Of a stretch of 64,000 nucleotides of DNA, positions 52,211 through 61,243 are shown piece by piece (the stretch's first letter is position 1; each line of letters starts with the position of its first letter). The notes beneath the pieces were generated by a model. That model had not been told where the DNA came from. It saw only the letters and a program-made list of their open reading frames with translations, and did no database searches. The stretch spans positions 1 to 64,000 of the forward strand of contig NZ_JAKSXW010000129.1 in NCBI RefSeq assembly GCF_022829405.1, in the 5' to 3' direction. Source of the DNA: Methylobacterium sp. J-076 (lineage in GTDB: Bacteria > Pseudomonadota > Alphaproteobacteria > Rhizobiales > Beijerinckiaceae). The translations under genes and the position numbers were made by a program.

Positions 52211-52311
52211 CCTGCATCGCGAGGCCCGACGCACCCTCCCCTCCCCACAAGGGGGAGGGGCCCCACCGAGCCGTCGGGACACCCGATCCGAGGTTCGCCG
52301 AAACCGCCCTA
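52211..52311. repeat. Intergenic repeat, copy B, ending at a stop codon
   Basis: This copy is similar to 30,537-30,637 over about 100 bp, including CTCCCCACAAGGGGGAG and GGGACACCCGATCC, and it ends at the CTA that is the stop codon of the minus-strand ABM gene. The CCCCTCCCC/GGGGAGGGG core can form a hairpin. The rest of 52,088-52,308 contains no gene. Confidence 0.7.
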
Positions 52312-52662
52312 GATCTTGGCCGCGAGGATCGAGATGGCCTTGAAGTCCGGCGGGCTGACGAGGATCTCCTCGCCGAGGCGGCCCAGCAAGCGTCCGACCT
52401 CCCCGTCCCGATGGGTCTGGCGCGCGCCCTCGTCGAAGAACGTGTCGAAGATGCCGAACCGCGTTTCCGTGATGCGGTAAGCGTACCACGTCACGGTGCC
52501 GGCCTCGCGGATGGCGGTCGTGAAGGCCTCGTGGAGCGTCTGCGCGAGCAGCTCCTGCTGTCCGTTCCGGGCCTCCAGGGTCACGACGAGACCATGGCTG
52601 GGGCGGTGACGCGCTCCCGCCGCCGAGGCCGTGCCGGAGATCGAGGCGGGTTGGCGTGTCAT
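52309..52662 (-). CDS. Stand-alone ABM-domain protein
   Basis: This 117-residue ferredoxin-like-fold protein of the antibiotic-biosynthesis-monooxygenase family has VVTLEARNGQQELLAQTLHE, then GTVTWYAYRITETRFGIFDT and a C-terminal helix. It aligns with the tail of the fused monooxygenase (GTVSWYAFQIDDLTYGIYDT), so it is a separate copy of that domain. The first codon upstream of MTRQPAS is GTG; the ATG at 52,662 is preferred. It ends at the repeat at 52,211-52,311. Its role is unknown; ABM proteins often take part in oxygenation or heme handling. Confidence 0.8.
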   Translation of the reverse strand: MTRQPASISGTASAAGARHRPSHGLVVTLEARNGQQELLAQTLHEAFTTAIREAGTVTWYAYRITETRFGIFDTFFDEGARQTHRDGEVGRLLGRLGEEILVSPPDFKAISILAAKI

Positions 52663-53039
52663 GGTGTGCCCCACCGGTCAGGTTGGAATGTCCCCTGCGA
52701 TCGTCAATCGATGGAGTTAAGACTGATGACGATTGGCAGAGCGCTCGACTTGAGCCATCCCTTGCTTCTTGCAGGGGCACGAATAGTGCAAGACTTTCCT
52801 ATAAATAAAAATGTCATTCCCCATCGGTCCGGGCCGGGCGAATGACCGCTCCACGAACGGGGGTATGCGCGAAAGAATACACTCCGCCGCCGGATCGCGC
52901 CCGCGGTGGCGCTCCCGCACGCGGACGCTGCCGGCCCTGAACCGGCCTCCGTCCCGCGCCGCGACACCGTCGGCGAGCAGGCCGGGAGGCGGCCCGCCGT
53001 CCCGGTCAGGTCACGGTGCGGTTCTCGATGGGCCTGCCC
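52663..53039. other. AT-rich intergenic region
   Basis: The region between the ABM gene and the transglutaminase-like gene includes an unusually AT-rich stretch (about 52,796-52,816) and the inverted repeat CTTGCA (52,768-52,773) with TGCAAG (52,787-52,792), which also contains GCAC-GAATA-GTGC. It may hold the ABM-gene promoter. No gene is supported. Confidence 0.5.
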
Positions 53040-53861
53040 TCACGCCCCCGCGAGTGGCGCGGCCTCCTCGGTCGTCACGCGGAAACCCACCAACGTGTTC
53101 GGGCCGAAGGTCAGCGTCAGGGGCACATCGGCGGCGTCGCGGCCATAGGCGATCAAGATCCGGCCGATGCGCGGGCTGTTGTTGCGCGGATCGAACGTAT
53201 GCCATCGCCCGCCGAGAAAGATCTCGATCCATGCCGCGAAATCGCCCGGGGAGTGCGGAAGCGGCAGTCCGATGTCGCTGATGTAGCCCGTGCAGTAGCG
53301 AGCCGGGATATTGAGGCACCGGCAGAACGTGATGGCGAGGTGGGCGTAATCGCGACAGACGCCGCGGCGCTCGTCGAACGCCTCCAGCGCGGTCCGCGTC
53401 GGCCGAGAGTGCTCGTAACCGAAGCTGATGCGGTCGTGCACGTAGTCACAGATGGCCTGGACCCGCGCCCACCCCGGCTCCATGCCGCCGAACAAGTCCC
53501 AGGCGGTCTGTGACAGGCGATCCGTTTCGCAGTACCGGCTCCCGAGCAGGTAGAGCAGCGTCTCTGCCGGCAGGCTCTGGATCGCGTCCTGCCGGGCGCT
53601 CGGCTCGGTGAGATCCCAGTTGCCATGGTCCCGCACCACCGTGTCCGTCCGCAGCGTGAAGCGCCCGGGCGGGGCGACGAGGCGGTTGCACCAGTTCCCG
53701 AATGTGTCGCGATAGCCCTCCAGCGGGACGGAGGGCACCGTCAGGAGATGATCGGGCCGCTCGAGGTCGGAGAACCGCGAGGCATGCACGTTCAGCATCG
53801 CGACGACCGGCGTCTCCTGCACGAACTCGTAGGTCATCTCGCAGCCGACGAGAATGCGCAT
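53040..53861 (-). CDS. Transglutaminase-like family protein
   Basis: This 273-residue protein has an N-terminal beta-rich domain and a papain-like transglutaminase-like core. The catalytic Cys lies in RRGVCRDYAHLAI near 169, the His in GRWHTFDPRNN near 221 with the Asp following. The family includes proteases and transglutaminase-like enzymes; the substrate is not known. No signal peptide is visible. GGGAGA precedes the ATG at 53,861. It is monocistronic. Confidence 0.86.
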   Translation of the reverse strand: MRILVGCEMTYEFVQETPVVAMLNVHASRFSDLERPDHLLTVPSVPLEGYRDTFGNWCNRLVAPPGRFTLRTDTVVRDHGNWDLTEPSARQDAIQSLPAETLLYLLGSRYCETDRLSQTAWDLFGGMEPGWARVQAICDYVHDRISFGYEHSRPTRTALEAFDERRGVCRDYAHLAITFCRCLNIPARYCTGYISDIGLPLPHSPGDFAAWIEIFLGGRWHTFDPRNNSPRIGRILIAYGRDAADVPLTLTFGPNTLVGFRVTTEEAAPLAGA

Positions 53862-54236
53862 GGAGTGTCTCCCAAAGGATGATCCGGGAGTGAGGCCCGT
53901 CGCCTGACCTGACCGATGGTTTGGATCGGGCCAGGGGATTAGCTACTGCATAGCACCGGCCAGGACTACCCCGATCGTCCGATGGGTCGGCACGAAATAG
54001 CCCGCCGCGGCGGACCCATCCGCGGTCGGAGCCTCCGGTGGCGCCGGCCCCACCGCCCCGCGTCGAGGCGGCGTCCCGGGCCGGGCCTGACGGGACCGCC
54101 GATCCGGCCGAAACCGTGTCAGGGCCCCTTCGACGTGCTTCCCCTCATCGATGATGAGCGATTATCCTGACGTTGCGCCGCCCGGATATTTCAGGATGTG
54201 GACGCACGTGATTTCAGCGTAGCCTGGAGGACGAAG
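53862..54236. other. Intergenic region without a gene
   Basis: About 375 bp separate two diverging genes. Only repetitive-looking GC-rich sequence and no strong promoter elements or palindromes are visible. Confidence 0.5.
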
Positions 54237-54446
54237 ATGCCCACCCTGGCGATTTTGATACTGGTGTTGGTCGCATCGCCGATGTCCGCATACGCGCAAT
54301 CCAATCCCAAGCGCGAGAAGTGCCTTTCCGAAGCCGAGCAACAGGGCCTGTTTTCGAGTGTTCGCGGCAAGGGAACGGAGAGATCCAATGCAGCGATGGC
54401 CCCGCAACGGGCGGCGTTCATGAAAGAGTGCATGGGGCGGCGTTAG
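54237..54446 (+). CDS. Small exported protein, PsiF-like
   Basis: This 69-residue protein has a signal peptide (PTLAILILVLVASPMSAYAQ). The mature part has two Cys (REKCLSEAEQ and FMKECMGRR) flanking a basic helix, the layout of PsiF-type phosphate-starvation-induced small proteins, though one unit only. GGAGGA precedes the ATG at 54,237. The assignment is tentative. Confidence 0.6.
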   Translation: MPTLAILILVLVASPMSAYAQSNPKREKCLSEAEQQGLFSSVRGKGTERSNAAMAPQRAAFMKECMGRR

Positions 54447-54577
54447 TCCCGGGGCCGTGACGGGCCGCTGCGATGGCGGCGGTCTCAGGGGATCCCCGGC
54501 CGGCGCTCAGGCGTCCCGCCCGCCCGGCGCCTCCGGCCGCAGGTGCGGCCATGGGGGGAAGGGGACAGGGCCTCCCG

Positions 54578-54964
54578 TCATCCCGACTTTCTGGCGCTCC
54601 AGCTGCCCTTGCATGCGATCAGGCCGCCGTCGGTATGCCACGCTCCGCTCCCGCTCCCGTTGGACTCGAGACGGCCGGTGATCGGCACCTTGTTCGCCCC
54701 CTGAATGATCGTGGCCTGGACCTCGCCACTCGCGGAGACGCCGCCTTCGATGTTCACGTCGCCGGGGATCGAGGCGTCGCTGTTGGCGATCTTCACTTGG
54801 TAGGTGGTGCTGGACGCGCACGGCCCTTCCTGGGTCGTGGCGGTGATGCCCCAGGATCCATCGTACTCATTGGGCACCTGCACCTTTCGGCTCGCCGCCT
54901 CGGCAGCGCAGAGCGTGATCGCGGCAAGGCTGGTGGTGACGAGCAGGACGGGGAGGCGTGGCAT
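54578..54964 (-). CDS. Exported hypothetical protein
   Basis: This 128-residue exported protein has a signal peptide (VLLVTTSLAAITLCAAEAA). The mature part, with YDGSWGITATTQEGPCASS, repeating beta strands and a C-terminal LIACKGSWSARKSG, looks like a small beta-barrel or lipocalin-like secreted protein with one disulfide. No family is named. AAAGAG precedes the ATG at 54,964. Confidence 0.68.
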   Translation of the reverse strand: MPRLPVLLVTTSLAAITLCAAEAASRKVQVPNEYDGSWGITATTQEGPCASSTTYQVKIANSDASIPGDVNIEGGVSASGEVQATIIQGANKVPITGRLESNGSGSGAWHTDGGLIACKGSWSARKSG

Positions 54965-55175
54965 ACGGCGGCTCTTTCGGCGGCGATCGGGATCGGATCG
55001 AACGCAGCAAAACCATCGAGCGGACGGAACGGTTTCGATCCGCCGCGAGATTGCGCTGCGTGGCGGGTCGAGACGCAACGCGGAGCCGGAACGCGGGCGA
55101 CGGGGCCTGCGCCGCGGGCCGCGCCTTGACGGTTCGTTAACCGCCCGCCCATCCAGGCTCACGGCAGAGTCGGGC

Positions 55176-56486
55176 ATGGGGGTGAGGGTGACGGGTGCGT
55201 TCGGATCGTGCCGCAGGATGGCCGGCAGCGTCGGCATCCTGGCGGCGCTATTCATGGTCACGGGTTGCGCCGGGCGTCCCGCCGGCGTGCTGCTGCCCGT
55301 GGCCGCGACCGAACCGGTGCCGGGCACCTCGCGCGTCGACATGCTGGTGGCGACCACCCGCAAGGCCGCCGCGGACCGCGGCGTGCTGTTCTCCGGCGAG
55401 CGCGGCGACGCGGTCGTCTACACCGACCTCGCCGTCTCCATCCCACCCGACGCCACCCGGCGGCCCGGCACCGTGCAGTGGCCGGACCGCTTGCCCGGAA
55501 ACCCGGCGACGGACTTCGTCGCCCTCCGCGTCGATGCGCTCGACCGTTCGAAGGTCGCGGCCTGGACCGGTCGCGCGGTCCGGCGCGGCGCCAAGCGCCA
55601 CGTCCTCGTCTTCGTCCACGGCTTCAACAACAAGTTCGAGGATGCCGTCTTCCGGTTCGCGCAGATCGTGCACGATTCCGGTGCCGACGTCGCGCCGGTG
55701 CTGTTCACATGGCCGTCCAAGGGCAGCGTGCTGGCCTACGGCTACGACCGGGAGAGCACCAACTTCTCGCGCAACGGGCTGGAGACGCTTCTGAGGGATC
55801 TGGCCAAGGATCCGAACGTCGGCGAGATCACCGTCCTGGCCCACTCGATGGGAAACTGGCTGACCCTGGAGAGCCTGCGCCAGATGGCGATCCGTGACCG
55901 GCGGGTGGCGCCGAAGATCCGCAACGTCATCCTGGCCGCGCCGGACGTCGACATGGACCTCGCCCGCGTGGCGTTCCGCGACATGGGTCCGGACCGGCCG
56001 CGGCTCACCCTGATGGTGTCCGGCGACGACCAGGCGCTGGCGGTCTCGCGGCTGGTCTGGGGCGACAGCGTGCGGCTGGGCGCCATCGACCCGACGGTGG
56101 AGCCCTACCGGTCCGAGTTGGAGCGCCAGAACATCGGCGTCCTGAACCTGTCGTCGGTGAAGGGGGACGACCCGCTCAACCACGGCAAGTTCGCCTCGGG
56201 CGACGTCGTGGCGTTGCTGGGCAAGCGGCTCGCCGACGGCCAGCCGATCTCGGACGGGCAGATCGGCATCGGCGACCGGCTCGTGAGCACGGCCGCGGGA
56301 GCCGCCTCGACGGTGGCGACCGGCGCCGCCTTGGCGGTGGCCGCCCCGGTGGCCATCGTCGATCCGCAGACCCGCGAGACCTACGGCGATCACCTGTCCC
56401 ATGTGGGCTCGGGCCTGCGGGACACATTCGGCGCGACGGTGGACCTCGCCGGCGCCCCCGTGCGGGCCATGACCGGCGGCCGCTGA
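55176..56486 (+). CDS. Alpha/beta-hydrolase lipoprotein (DUF900-like)
   Basis: This 436-residue protein has a lipobox (VTGC) after a hydrophobic signal (ILAALFMVTG), so it is probably lipid-anchored. The catalytic domain has VLVFVHGFNNKFEDAV near 140, the nucleophile motif LAHSMGN near 220 and the Asp in SGDDQALA near 285, as in DUF900/alpha-beta hydrolases. The tail is Ala-rich. The ATG at 55,176 or the one at 55,218 may be used. It lies 58 bp before a DUF1236 gene on the same strand. Confidence 0.82.
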   Translation: MGVRVTGAFGSCRRMAGSVGILAALFMVTGCAGRPAGVLLPVAATEPVPGTSRVDMLVATTRKAAADRGVLFSGERGDAVVYTDLAVSIPPDATRRPGTVQWPDRLPGNPATDFVALRVDALDRSKVAAWTGRAVRRGAKRHVLVFVHGFNNKFEDAVFRFAQIVHDSGADVAPVLFTWPSKGSVLAYGYDRESTNFSRNGLETLLRDLAKDPNVGEITVLAHSMGNWLTLESLRQMAIRDRRVAPKIRNVILAAPDVDMDLARVAFRDMGPDRPRLTLMVSGDDQALAVSRLVWGDSVRLGAIDPTVEPYRSELERQNIGVLNLSSVKGDDPLNHGKFASGDVVALLGKRLADGQPISDGQIGIGDRLVSTAAGAASTVATGAALAVAAPVAIVDPQTRETYGDHLSHVGSGLRDTFGATVDLAGAPVRAMTGGR

Positions 56487-56544
56487 GCCGGCGGCCGGGA
56501 CACGACGACGAAGCCGGACCTCCCGGCACCTTGGGGAACGGAAG

Positions 56545-56958
56545 ATGGCGTGGAAGTTCGGACTGACCGTGGCGGCGCTTGCGGCCGCGTGGGCGGGAGC
56601 CGCCCTGGCCCAGGGGCTGGAACGTGGGGCGCAGGAGGGGGCGAACCGGGGTGAGATGATCGCCGGTCCGCTGGGGGCCATCGTCGGCGGTGCCGTCGGC
56701 GCGGCGGTGGGCACGGCCAACGGCATCCTCGGCATCGACCGGCGCGAGCGCTTCCGCATCTACGCCGCGGGCGAGCGGCGCCCGTCGTTCGCCTTCGGCG
56801 GTCCCGTGCGGGTCGGCACCGTCCTGCCCGAGGACGGCGTCGTCTACTACGACGTGCCTACCGAGTTCGCCCTGCCGAACTACAACTACACCATCGTCAA
56901 CGACCACCCTGTGCTCGTGGACCCGCGCACGCGCCGGGTCGTCGAGGTCATCGACTAG
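56545..56958 (+). CDS. DUF1236-domain exported protein
   Basis: This 137-residue protein has a signal peptide (GLTVAALAAAWAGAALAQ), a Gly-rich glycine-zipper-like segment (GAIVGGAVGAAVGTANGI) and a C-terminal DUF1236 region (VVYYDVPTEFALPNYNYTIV, then VLVDPRTRRVVEVID). The family is found in alphaproteobacteria and has no assigned function. GGAAG precedes the ATG. It may be cotranscribed with the lipoprotein hydrolase gene. Confidence 0.88.
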   Translation: MAWKFGLTVAALAAAWAGAALAQGLERGAQEGANRGEMIAGPLGAIVGGAVGAAVGTANGILGIDRRERFRIYAAGERRPSFAFGGPVRVGTVLPEDGVVYYDVPTEFALPNYNYTIVNDHPVLVDPRTRRVVEVID

Positions 56959-57473
56959 GCCGACGCGCCATTCAGGCCTCCGCTTGGCCTGATGGGGCTT
57001 TGCGCAAAGCGCATCGGCCTTCCTCCGACGGCGCCGTCAGGGGGGGCACGACGCCGTTCGACGTCAGCCCGCTCCTGCAGCGGGCGACAGCCTTCCGCCG
57101 GCGTCGGCCGCCGCACAGGGCTTGCGGGAGCGTCTCGAATGGGCGGGAACCGGATCCCGATCCGTCGCCCCGAAGCGGAGGTTCCGCCTGCGCACCGACC
57201 TCGTCGTGGTGGCCGCGCCCCGCCTCCCCACGCGGGGAGGCCTGCGTTCAGGGCCCGGGTCATGCGGGACTTGGCCGAACGCCGTTCGCCCGCTCTGAAC
57301 CTTCGGCTGCCTCACGTCGAAGTTGTCGGACATCAGTGACATCAGTGGGAAGATTGGCCGTCGCTTCCCGTTTGTGAGCGGCCCGCACATTGCGTCGATT
57401 GGAGCAGGGATTAAACCGAGTCCCAATGAACGCGGCCCTCGAAACGGCCGCTGCTACGTTCTGGAGGGGCGCC
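56959..57473. other. Intergenic region without a gene
   Basis: About 515 bp before the citrate-type transporter. It contains the direct repeat GACATCAGT-GACATCAGT near 57,329-57,346 and several hairpins, but no supported gene and no obvious promoter. Confidence 0.5.
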
Positions 57474-58793
57474 GTGGCTACATTCTCGGAAAGCGATCGA
57501 TCCAAGTCCAAGGTGGCGACGGTGCTTCGCGTCACCAGCGGCAACTTCTTGGAAATGTTCGACTTTTTTCTTTTCGGCTTCTACGCCTCCTCTATCTCCA
57601 AGGCCTTCTTCCCGGTCGCCAACGAATACGCCTCGCTGATGCTGACGTTCGTGACGTTCGGCGCGGGCTTCCTGATGCGGCCCCTCGGGGCGGTGATCCT
57701 CGGCGCCTACGTGGACCGCATCGGACGGCGCAAGGGCTTGATCGTCACCCTGATGATCATGGCCCTTGGCACGATCCTCATCGCCTTCGTGCCGAGCTAC
57801 GCGACGATAGGTCTGTTCGCGCCCTTCCTCGTGCTCGTCGGCCGCCTCCTGCAGGGCTTCTCCGCCGGCGTCGAACTCGGCGGCGTCTCGGTCTACCTCG
57901 CCGAGATGTCTACCCCCGGCAAAAAAGGCTTCTACGTTTCGTGGCAGTCCGGCAGCCAGCAGGTCGCGGTGATGTTCGCCGCGATCATCGGCTACGCCCT
58001 GAACCATGCGCTCGTCCCCGCCGAGATGAACGACTGGGGTTGGCGCATCCCGTTCTTCATCGGCTGCGCGATCGTGCCGTTCCTCTTCTACATCCGCCGC
58101 TCGCTTGAGGAAACGGAGGAATTCCTCCAGCGCAAGGTGCGGCCAAGCACGCAGCAGATCTTCAGCTCGCTCGTCCAGAACTGGAGAATTGTCGGACTCG
58201 GCATGCTTCTCGTCGCCATGACCACCGTGTCGTTCTATACAATCACCGTCTACACGCCGACATTCGGCAAAACCGTCCTCAAGCTCTCCGATACGGACAG
58301 CTTGCTCGTGACTTTCTGCACGGCTCTGTCAAACCTGTTCTGGCTGCCCGTGATGGGGGCGCTGTCGGACAGGGTCGGCCGCAAGCCGCTTTTGCTGATC
58401 TTCTCGGCGCTGACCTTGCTGACGGCTTATCCCGCGCTGTCGTGGCTGGTCGCGAATGCGTCCTTCACGAACATGCTGATCGTCCTGCTTTGGCTGTCGT
58501 TCCTGTACGGCAGCTATAACGGTGCGATGGTTGTCGCCCTCACCGAGATCATTCCCACGACCGTGCGCACGGCAGGGTTCTCGCTCGCCTACTCGCTGGC
58601 CACGGCTTTCTTCGGAGGGTTCACGCCCCTGATCTCCACATGGCTGATCCAGGAGACGGGCAACCAAGCGGCGCCAGGATACTGGATGGCGTTCGGAGGG
58701 CTTTGCGGCCTCATCGCGACGATCGTCATCTACAGGGGCGTCGCGGTCAGAGACCGGCTGTCGAACCTCGAAACGACCGCCGCCCTGCGCTGA
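57474..58793 (+). CDS. Citrate/tricarballylate-type H+ symporter (MFS, MHS family)
   Basis: This 439-residue twelve-helix symporter closely follows the E. coli CitA / Salmonella TcuC pattern. Shared blocks are [20 protein letters not shown], then [40 protein letters not shown] and [19 protein letters not shown]. The start is taken as GTG 57,474 with GGAGGGG 4 bases upstream, which gives an N-terminus as short as CitA's; an ATG at 57,426 would add 16 residues and lacks an RBS. No tcuA/B catabolic genes are adjacent. This region is locally lower in GC than its neighbours. Confidence 0.9.
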   Translation: MATFSESDRSKSKVATVLRVTSGNFLEMFDFFLFGFYASSISKAFFPVANEYASLMLTFVTFGAGFLMRPLGAVILGAYVDRIGRRKGLIVTLMIMALGTILIAFVPSYATIGLFAPFLVLVGRLLQGFSAGVELGGVSVYLAEMSTPGKKGFYVSWQSGSQQVAVMFAAIIGYALNHALVPAEMNDWGWRIPFFIGCAIVPFLFYIRRSLEETEEFLQRKVRPSTQQIFSSLVQNWRIVGLGMLLVAMTTVSFYTITVYTPTFGKTVLKLSDTDSLLVTFCTALSNLFWLPVMGALSDRVGRKPLLLIFSALTLLTAYPALSWLVANASFTNMLIVLLWLSFLYGSYNGAMVVALTEIIPTTVRTAGFSLAYSLATAFFGGFTPLISTWLIQETGNQAAPGYWMAFGGLCGLIATIVIYRGVAVRDRLSNLETTAALR

Positions 58794-59175
58794 ACCGTCC
58801 ACCAGTCCTCACGGTCGCCTGCCAGCCACCGTGCGTGCGACGGCCCGAGGACGGAGGGCGTTTCACTGTCGCGACGCGGACCTTCCGACCTTCTGAGTCG
58901 AGCGGGAGCGTGGCCCAGGCCAAGGTCGCGCGGCGGGCGGTCGCGGCCAGGCAGGCCTGCGGCTCGTTCAAGGCGGGTGATGACGTGCGGCCGGGCGGAT
59001 TTGCGCTGCGTCGAACGCGGCTGCCCCAGGACACGGCGGGGGGTCGAACCGGTGCCCCTCGTCGGGCTTGTGCGTCTGCGGGACGTGCCGCCGGCCCCTG
59101 CCCGGTCAAGGGGCCACATAGCGTGACATCCCGCCATGCGGTCTTGTCTGGCATTACGGGGGTGAGGAACCACGC
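58794..59175. other. Intergenic region without a gene
   Basis: About 380 bp separate the transporter from the NAD(P)-binding protein. No gene or strong hairpin is evident; GAGGAA close to 59,176 is the next RBS. Confidence 0.5.
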
Positions 59176-59811
59176 ATGGCACATGTTCTCGTCATAGGCG
59201 CCAGCAAGGGTATCGGGCTGGAGACCACGAAGGCGGCCCTGGCGGTCGGGCACAGGGTGCGCGCCTTTGCGCGGTCCGCCGCCGGCATCGGTCTGACTGA
59301 CCCGGGCTTGGAACGGTTCACGGGCGATGCGGTGAATGCGGGCGATGTCGCCGCCGCCCTGGAGGGAATCGATGTCGTGGTGCAGGCGCTGGGCGTGCCA
59401 ACCAAGGATCTCATCGGGCCGGTGCGCCTGTTCTCGGACGCCACCAACCTGCTCGTGCCCGCGATGGAGACCGCCGGCGTAAAGCGGCTGATCGCCGTCA
59501 CCGGCTTCGGTGCGGGAGACAGCCGGGATGCGATCGGACTTCTTCAGCGACTGCCATTCCGGTTGGTGTTCGGACGCGCCTATGACGACAAGGACGCGCA
59601 GGAGATGCGTATCCGCAGGAGCAGCCTCGATTGGACGCTCGTCAGGCCCGGCGTCCTGACGCCCGGCGCCGCGACAGGTCGCTACAAGGTCCTCACGGAG
59701 CCATCGTCCTGGCGAAACGGCCTGATCTCCCGAGCCGACGTGGCAGGGTACATCGTCACCCAGATCGACCATCCGTCCCAGGTGCGGAAGGCCGTCGTCC
59801 TCGTCAGGTAG
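59176..59811 (+). CDS. NAD(P)-binding SDR-like protein (NmrA/atypical)
   Basis: This 211-residue atypical SDR (NAD(P)H-binding domain) has the Gly-rich GASKGIGLETTKAALAVGH near residue 8 and LIAVTGFGAGDSRDA near 105, with SLDWTLVRPGVLT near 150. It lacks the YxxxK pair of classical SDRs and resembles NmrA-like sensors or epimerase-like proteins. GAGGAA precedes the ATG. It converges on the type I secretion adaptor. Its substrate is unknown. Confidence 0.82.
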   Translation: MAHVLVIGASKGIGLETTKAALAVGHRVRAFARSAAGIGLTDPGLERFTGDAVNAGDVAAALEGIDVVVQALGVPTKDLIGPVRLFSDATNLLVPAMETAGVKRLIAVTGFGAGDSRDAIGLLQRLPFRLVFGRAYDDKDAQEMRIRRSSLDWTLVRPGVLTPGAATGRYKVLTEPSSWRNGLISRADVAGYIVTQIDHPSQVRKAVVLVR

Positions 59812-59893
59812 GCAGGAGGCCGCGCGCGCTCCGCATCGCCGGGGGCGGCTTCGAACGGGTGGCTGTCCTGGCCGCGGAGGTTCCCCTGGCCGC

Positions 59894-61243
59894 TCACCGC
59901 TCCTTCCAGGCCTTCGCGACCTGGTCGGTCAACGGTTTGACGAGGTAGCTCAGCACCGAGCGGTCGCCGATCTGCATGTGGGCCTCCACCGGCATGCCGG
60001 GGACGAGCCGCAGGCCGGTCAGACGCTCGACCTCTCCGGTCCCAAGCTTGATCCGGGCGAGGTAGTAGGACGCGCCGGTTTTCGGGTCCTGCGTCACGTC
60101 GGCGGAGACACGGGAGACGTCGCCGGCCAGCTCGGGCGTGGTGCGGGTGTTGAAGGCGGGAAACCGCAGCATGGCGAGCTGGCTCACACGCACGTTGTCG
60201 ATGTCCTGCGGCTGGATCTTGACCTCGACCTGAAGCTGGTCGGCCTCCGGCACGATCAGCATGGCAGGCTCGCTGGGCGTGACGAGGCCGCCGATGGTGT
60301 GCACCGACAACTGATGCACGGTGCCGTCCTGGGGGGCGCGCATCTCGATCCGCTTCAATTGATCCTGCGCCGCGACGCGCTTCTCGACGAGTTCGGACCA
60401 CTTCCCCCGGATCTCGGCGAGATCCTTGCCGACGTCGCTGCGCATCTCCTGGTCGATCTGCAGGATCTGCAGCTTGGTCTCGGCGATCTTGCCGCGGGTC
60501 GAGGCGGTGGAAGCGATGAGCTGGCCGCGCTCGCCCTGGAGGCGGGTGCTGTCGCGCTCCAGCGCCGTGACCCGTTGGAGCGGCACGAGGTTCTTGGCAA
60601 AGAGGCCGTGCACGCCCTTCAACTCGCTCTCGATCAGGGCGATCTCGCGCTCCTTGGCGGAGGCCTGCTGGGTCAGGCCCTCGATCTCCTCGGTGAGCTG
60701 GGTGACGCGCTCGCGCAGCTGCGCCTTCTGGCCCTCGCGGCCGGCGACGCGGGAGGTGAACAGCCGGGCCTCGCCATCGACGAGATGGGCCACCGCCCTG
60801 TCCCCTTCGGCTCGGGCCAGGAGGTCCGGCGGGAAGTTCACCGCGTCGGCGCCGTCCCGCTCCGCCTCGTCGCGGGCGCGGCGCGCCGCGAGTTCATCGA
60901 GCGCCTTGAGCACGATGTCGAGGTTCGCCCGGGCCTGGGTCTCGTCGAGGCGGATCAGGACATCGCCGGCCTTCACCCGCGAGCCCTCGCGCACCAGCAA
61001 CTCGCCGACGACGCCCCCGGTCGGATGCTGGACCTTCTTGACGTCGGACTCGACCACGAGCTGCCCCGGCGCGATCACCGCGCCGGAGATCATCGTGTAG
61101 GTCGCCCAGCCGCCGATGCCCAGGACGAGGATCGCGGAGAGGGCGGTGGCCACCACGAGGTGGTCGCGGATCGAGCCCAGCGCGGTCTTGACCGGCGGGA
61201 GGGAGACGGTCGAACCGGCCCCGGCGCTGAGGGCAGACGACAT
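59894..61243 (-). CDS. Type I secretion membrane-fusion protein (HlyD/PrtE family)
   Basis: This 449-residue adaptor has one N-terminal transmembrane helix (VVATALSAILVLGIGGWATY, about 29-48). A lipoyl-like half (KVQHPTGGVVGELLV), a long coiled coil (about residues 100-300) and a C-terminal beta-barrel with MRAPQDGTV, IRLVPGM-type RLVPGMPVEAHM and a final basic helix follow. It bridges the ABC exporter to a TolC-like channel. The start overlaps the ABC stop by one base (TGATG), with AGGAGAG upstream. No TolC gene is adjacent. Confidence 0.92.
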   Translation of the reverse strand: MSSALSAGAGSTVSLPPVKTALGSIRDHLVVATALSAILVLGIGGWATYTMISGAVIAPGQLVVESDVKKVQHPTGGVVGELLVREGSRVKAGDVLIRLDETQARANLDIVLKALDELAARRARDEAERDGADAVNFPPDLLARAEGDRAVAHLVDGEARLFTSRVAGREGQKAQLRERVTQLTEEIEGLTQQASAKEREIALIESELKGVHGLFAKNLVPLQRVTALERDSTRLQGERGQLIASTASTRGKIAETKLQILQIDQEMRSDVGKDLAEIRGKWSELVEKRVAAQDQLKRIEMRAPQDGTVHQLSVHTIGGLVTPSEPAMLIVPEADQLQVEVKIQPQDIDNVRVSQLAMLRFPAFNTRTTPELAGDVSRVSADVTQDPKTGASYYLARIKLGTGEVERLTGLRLVPGMPVEAHMQIGDRSVLSYLVKPLTDQVAKAWKER

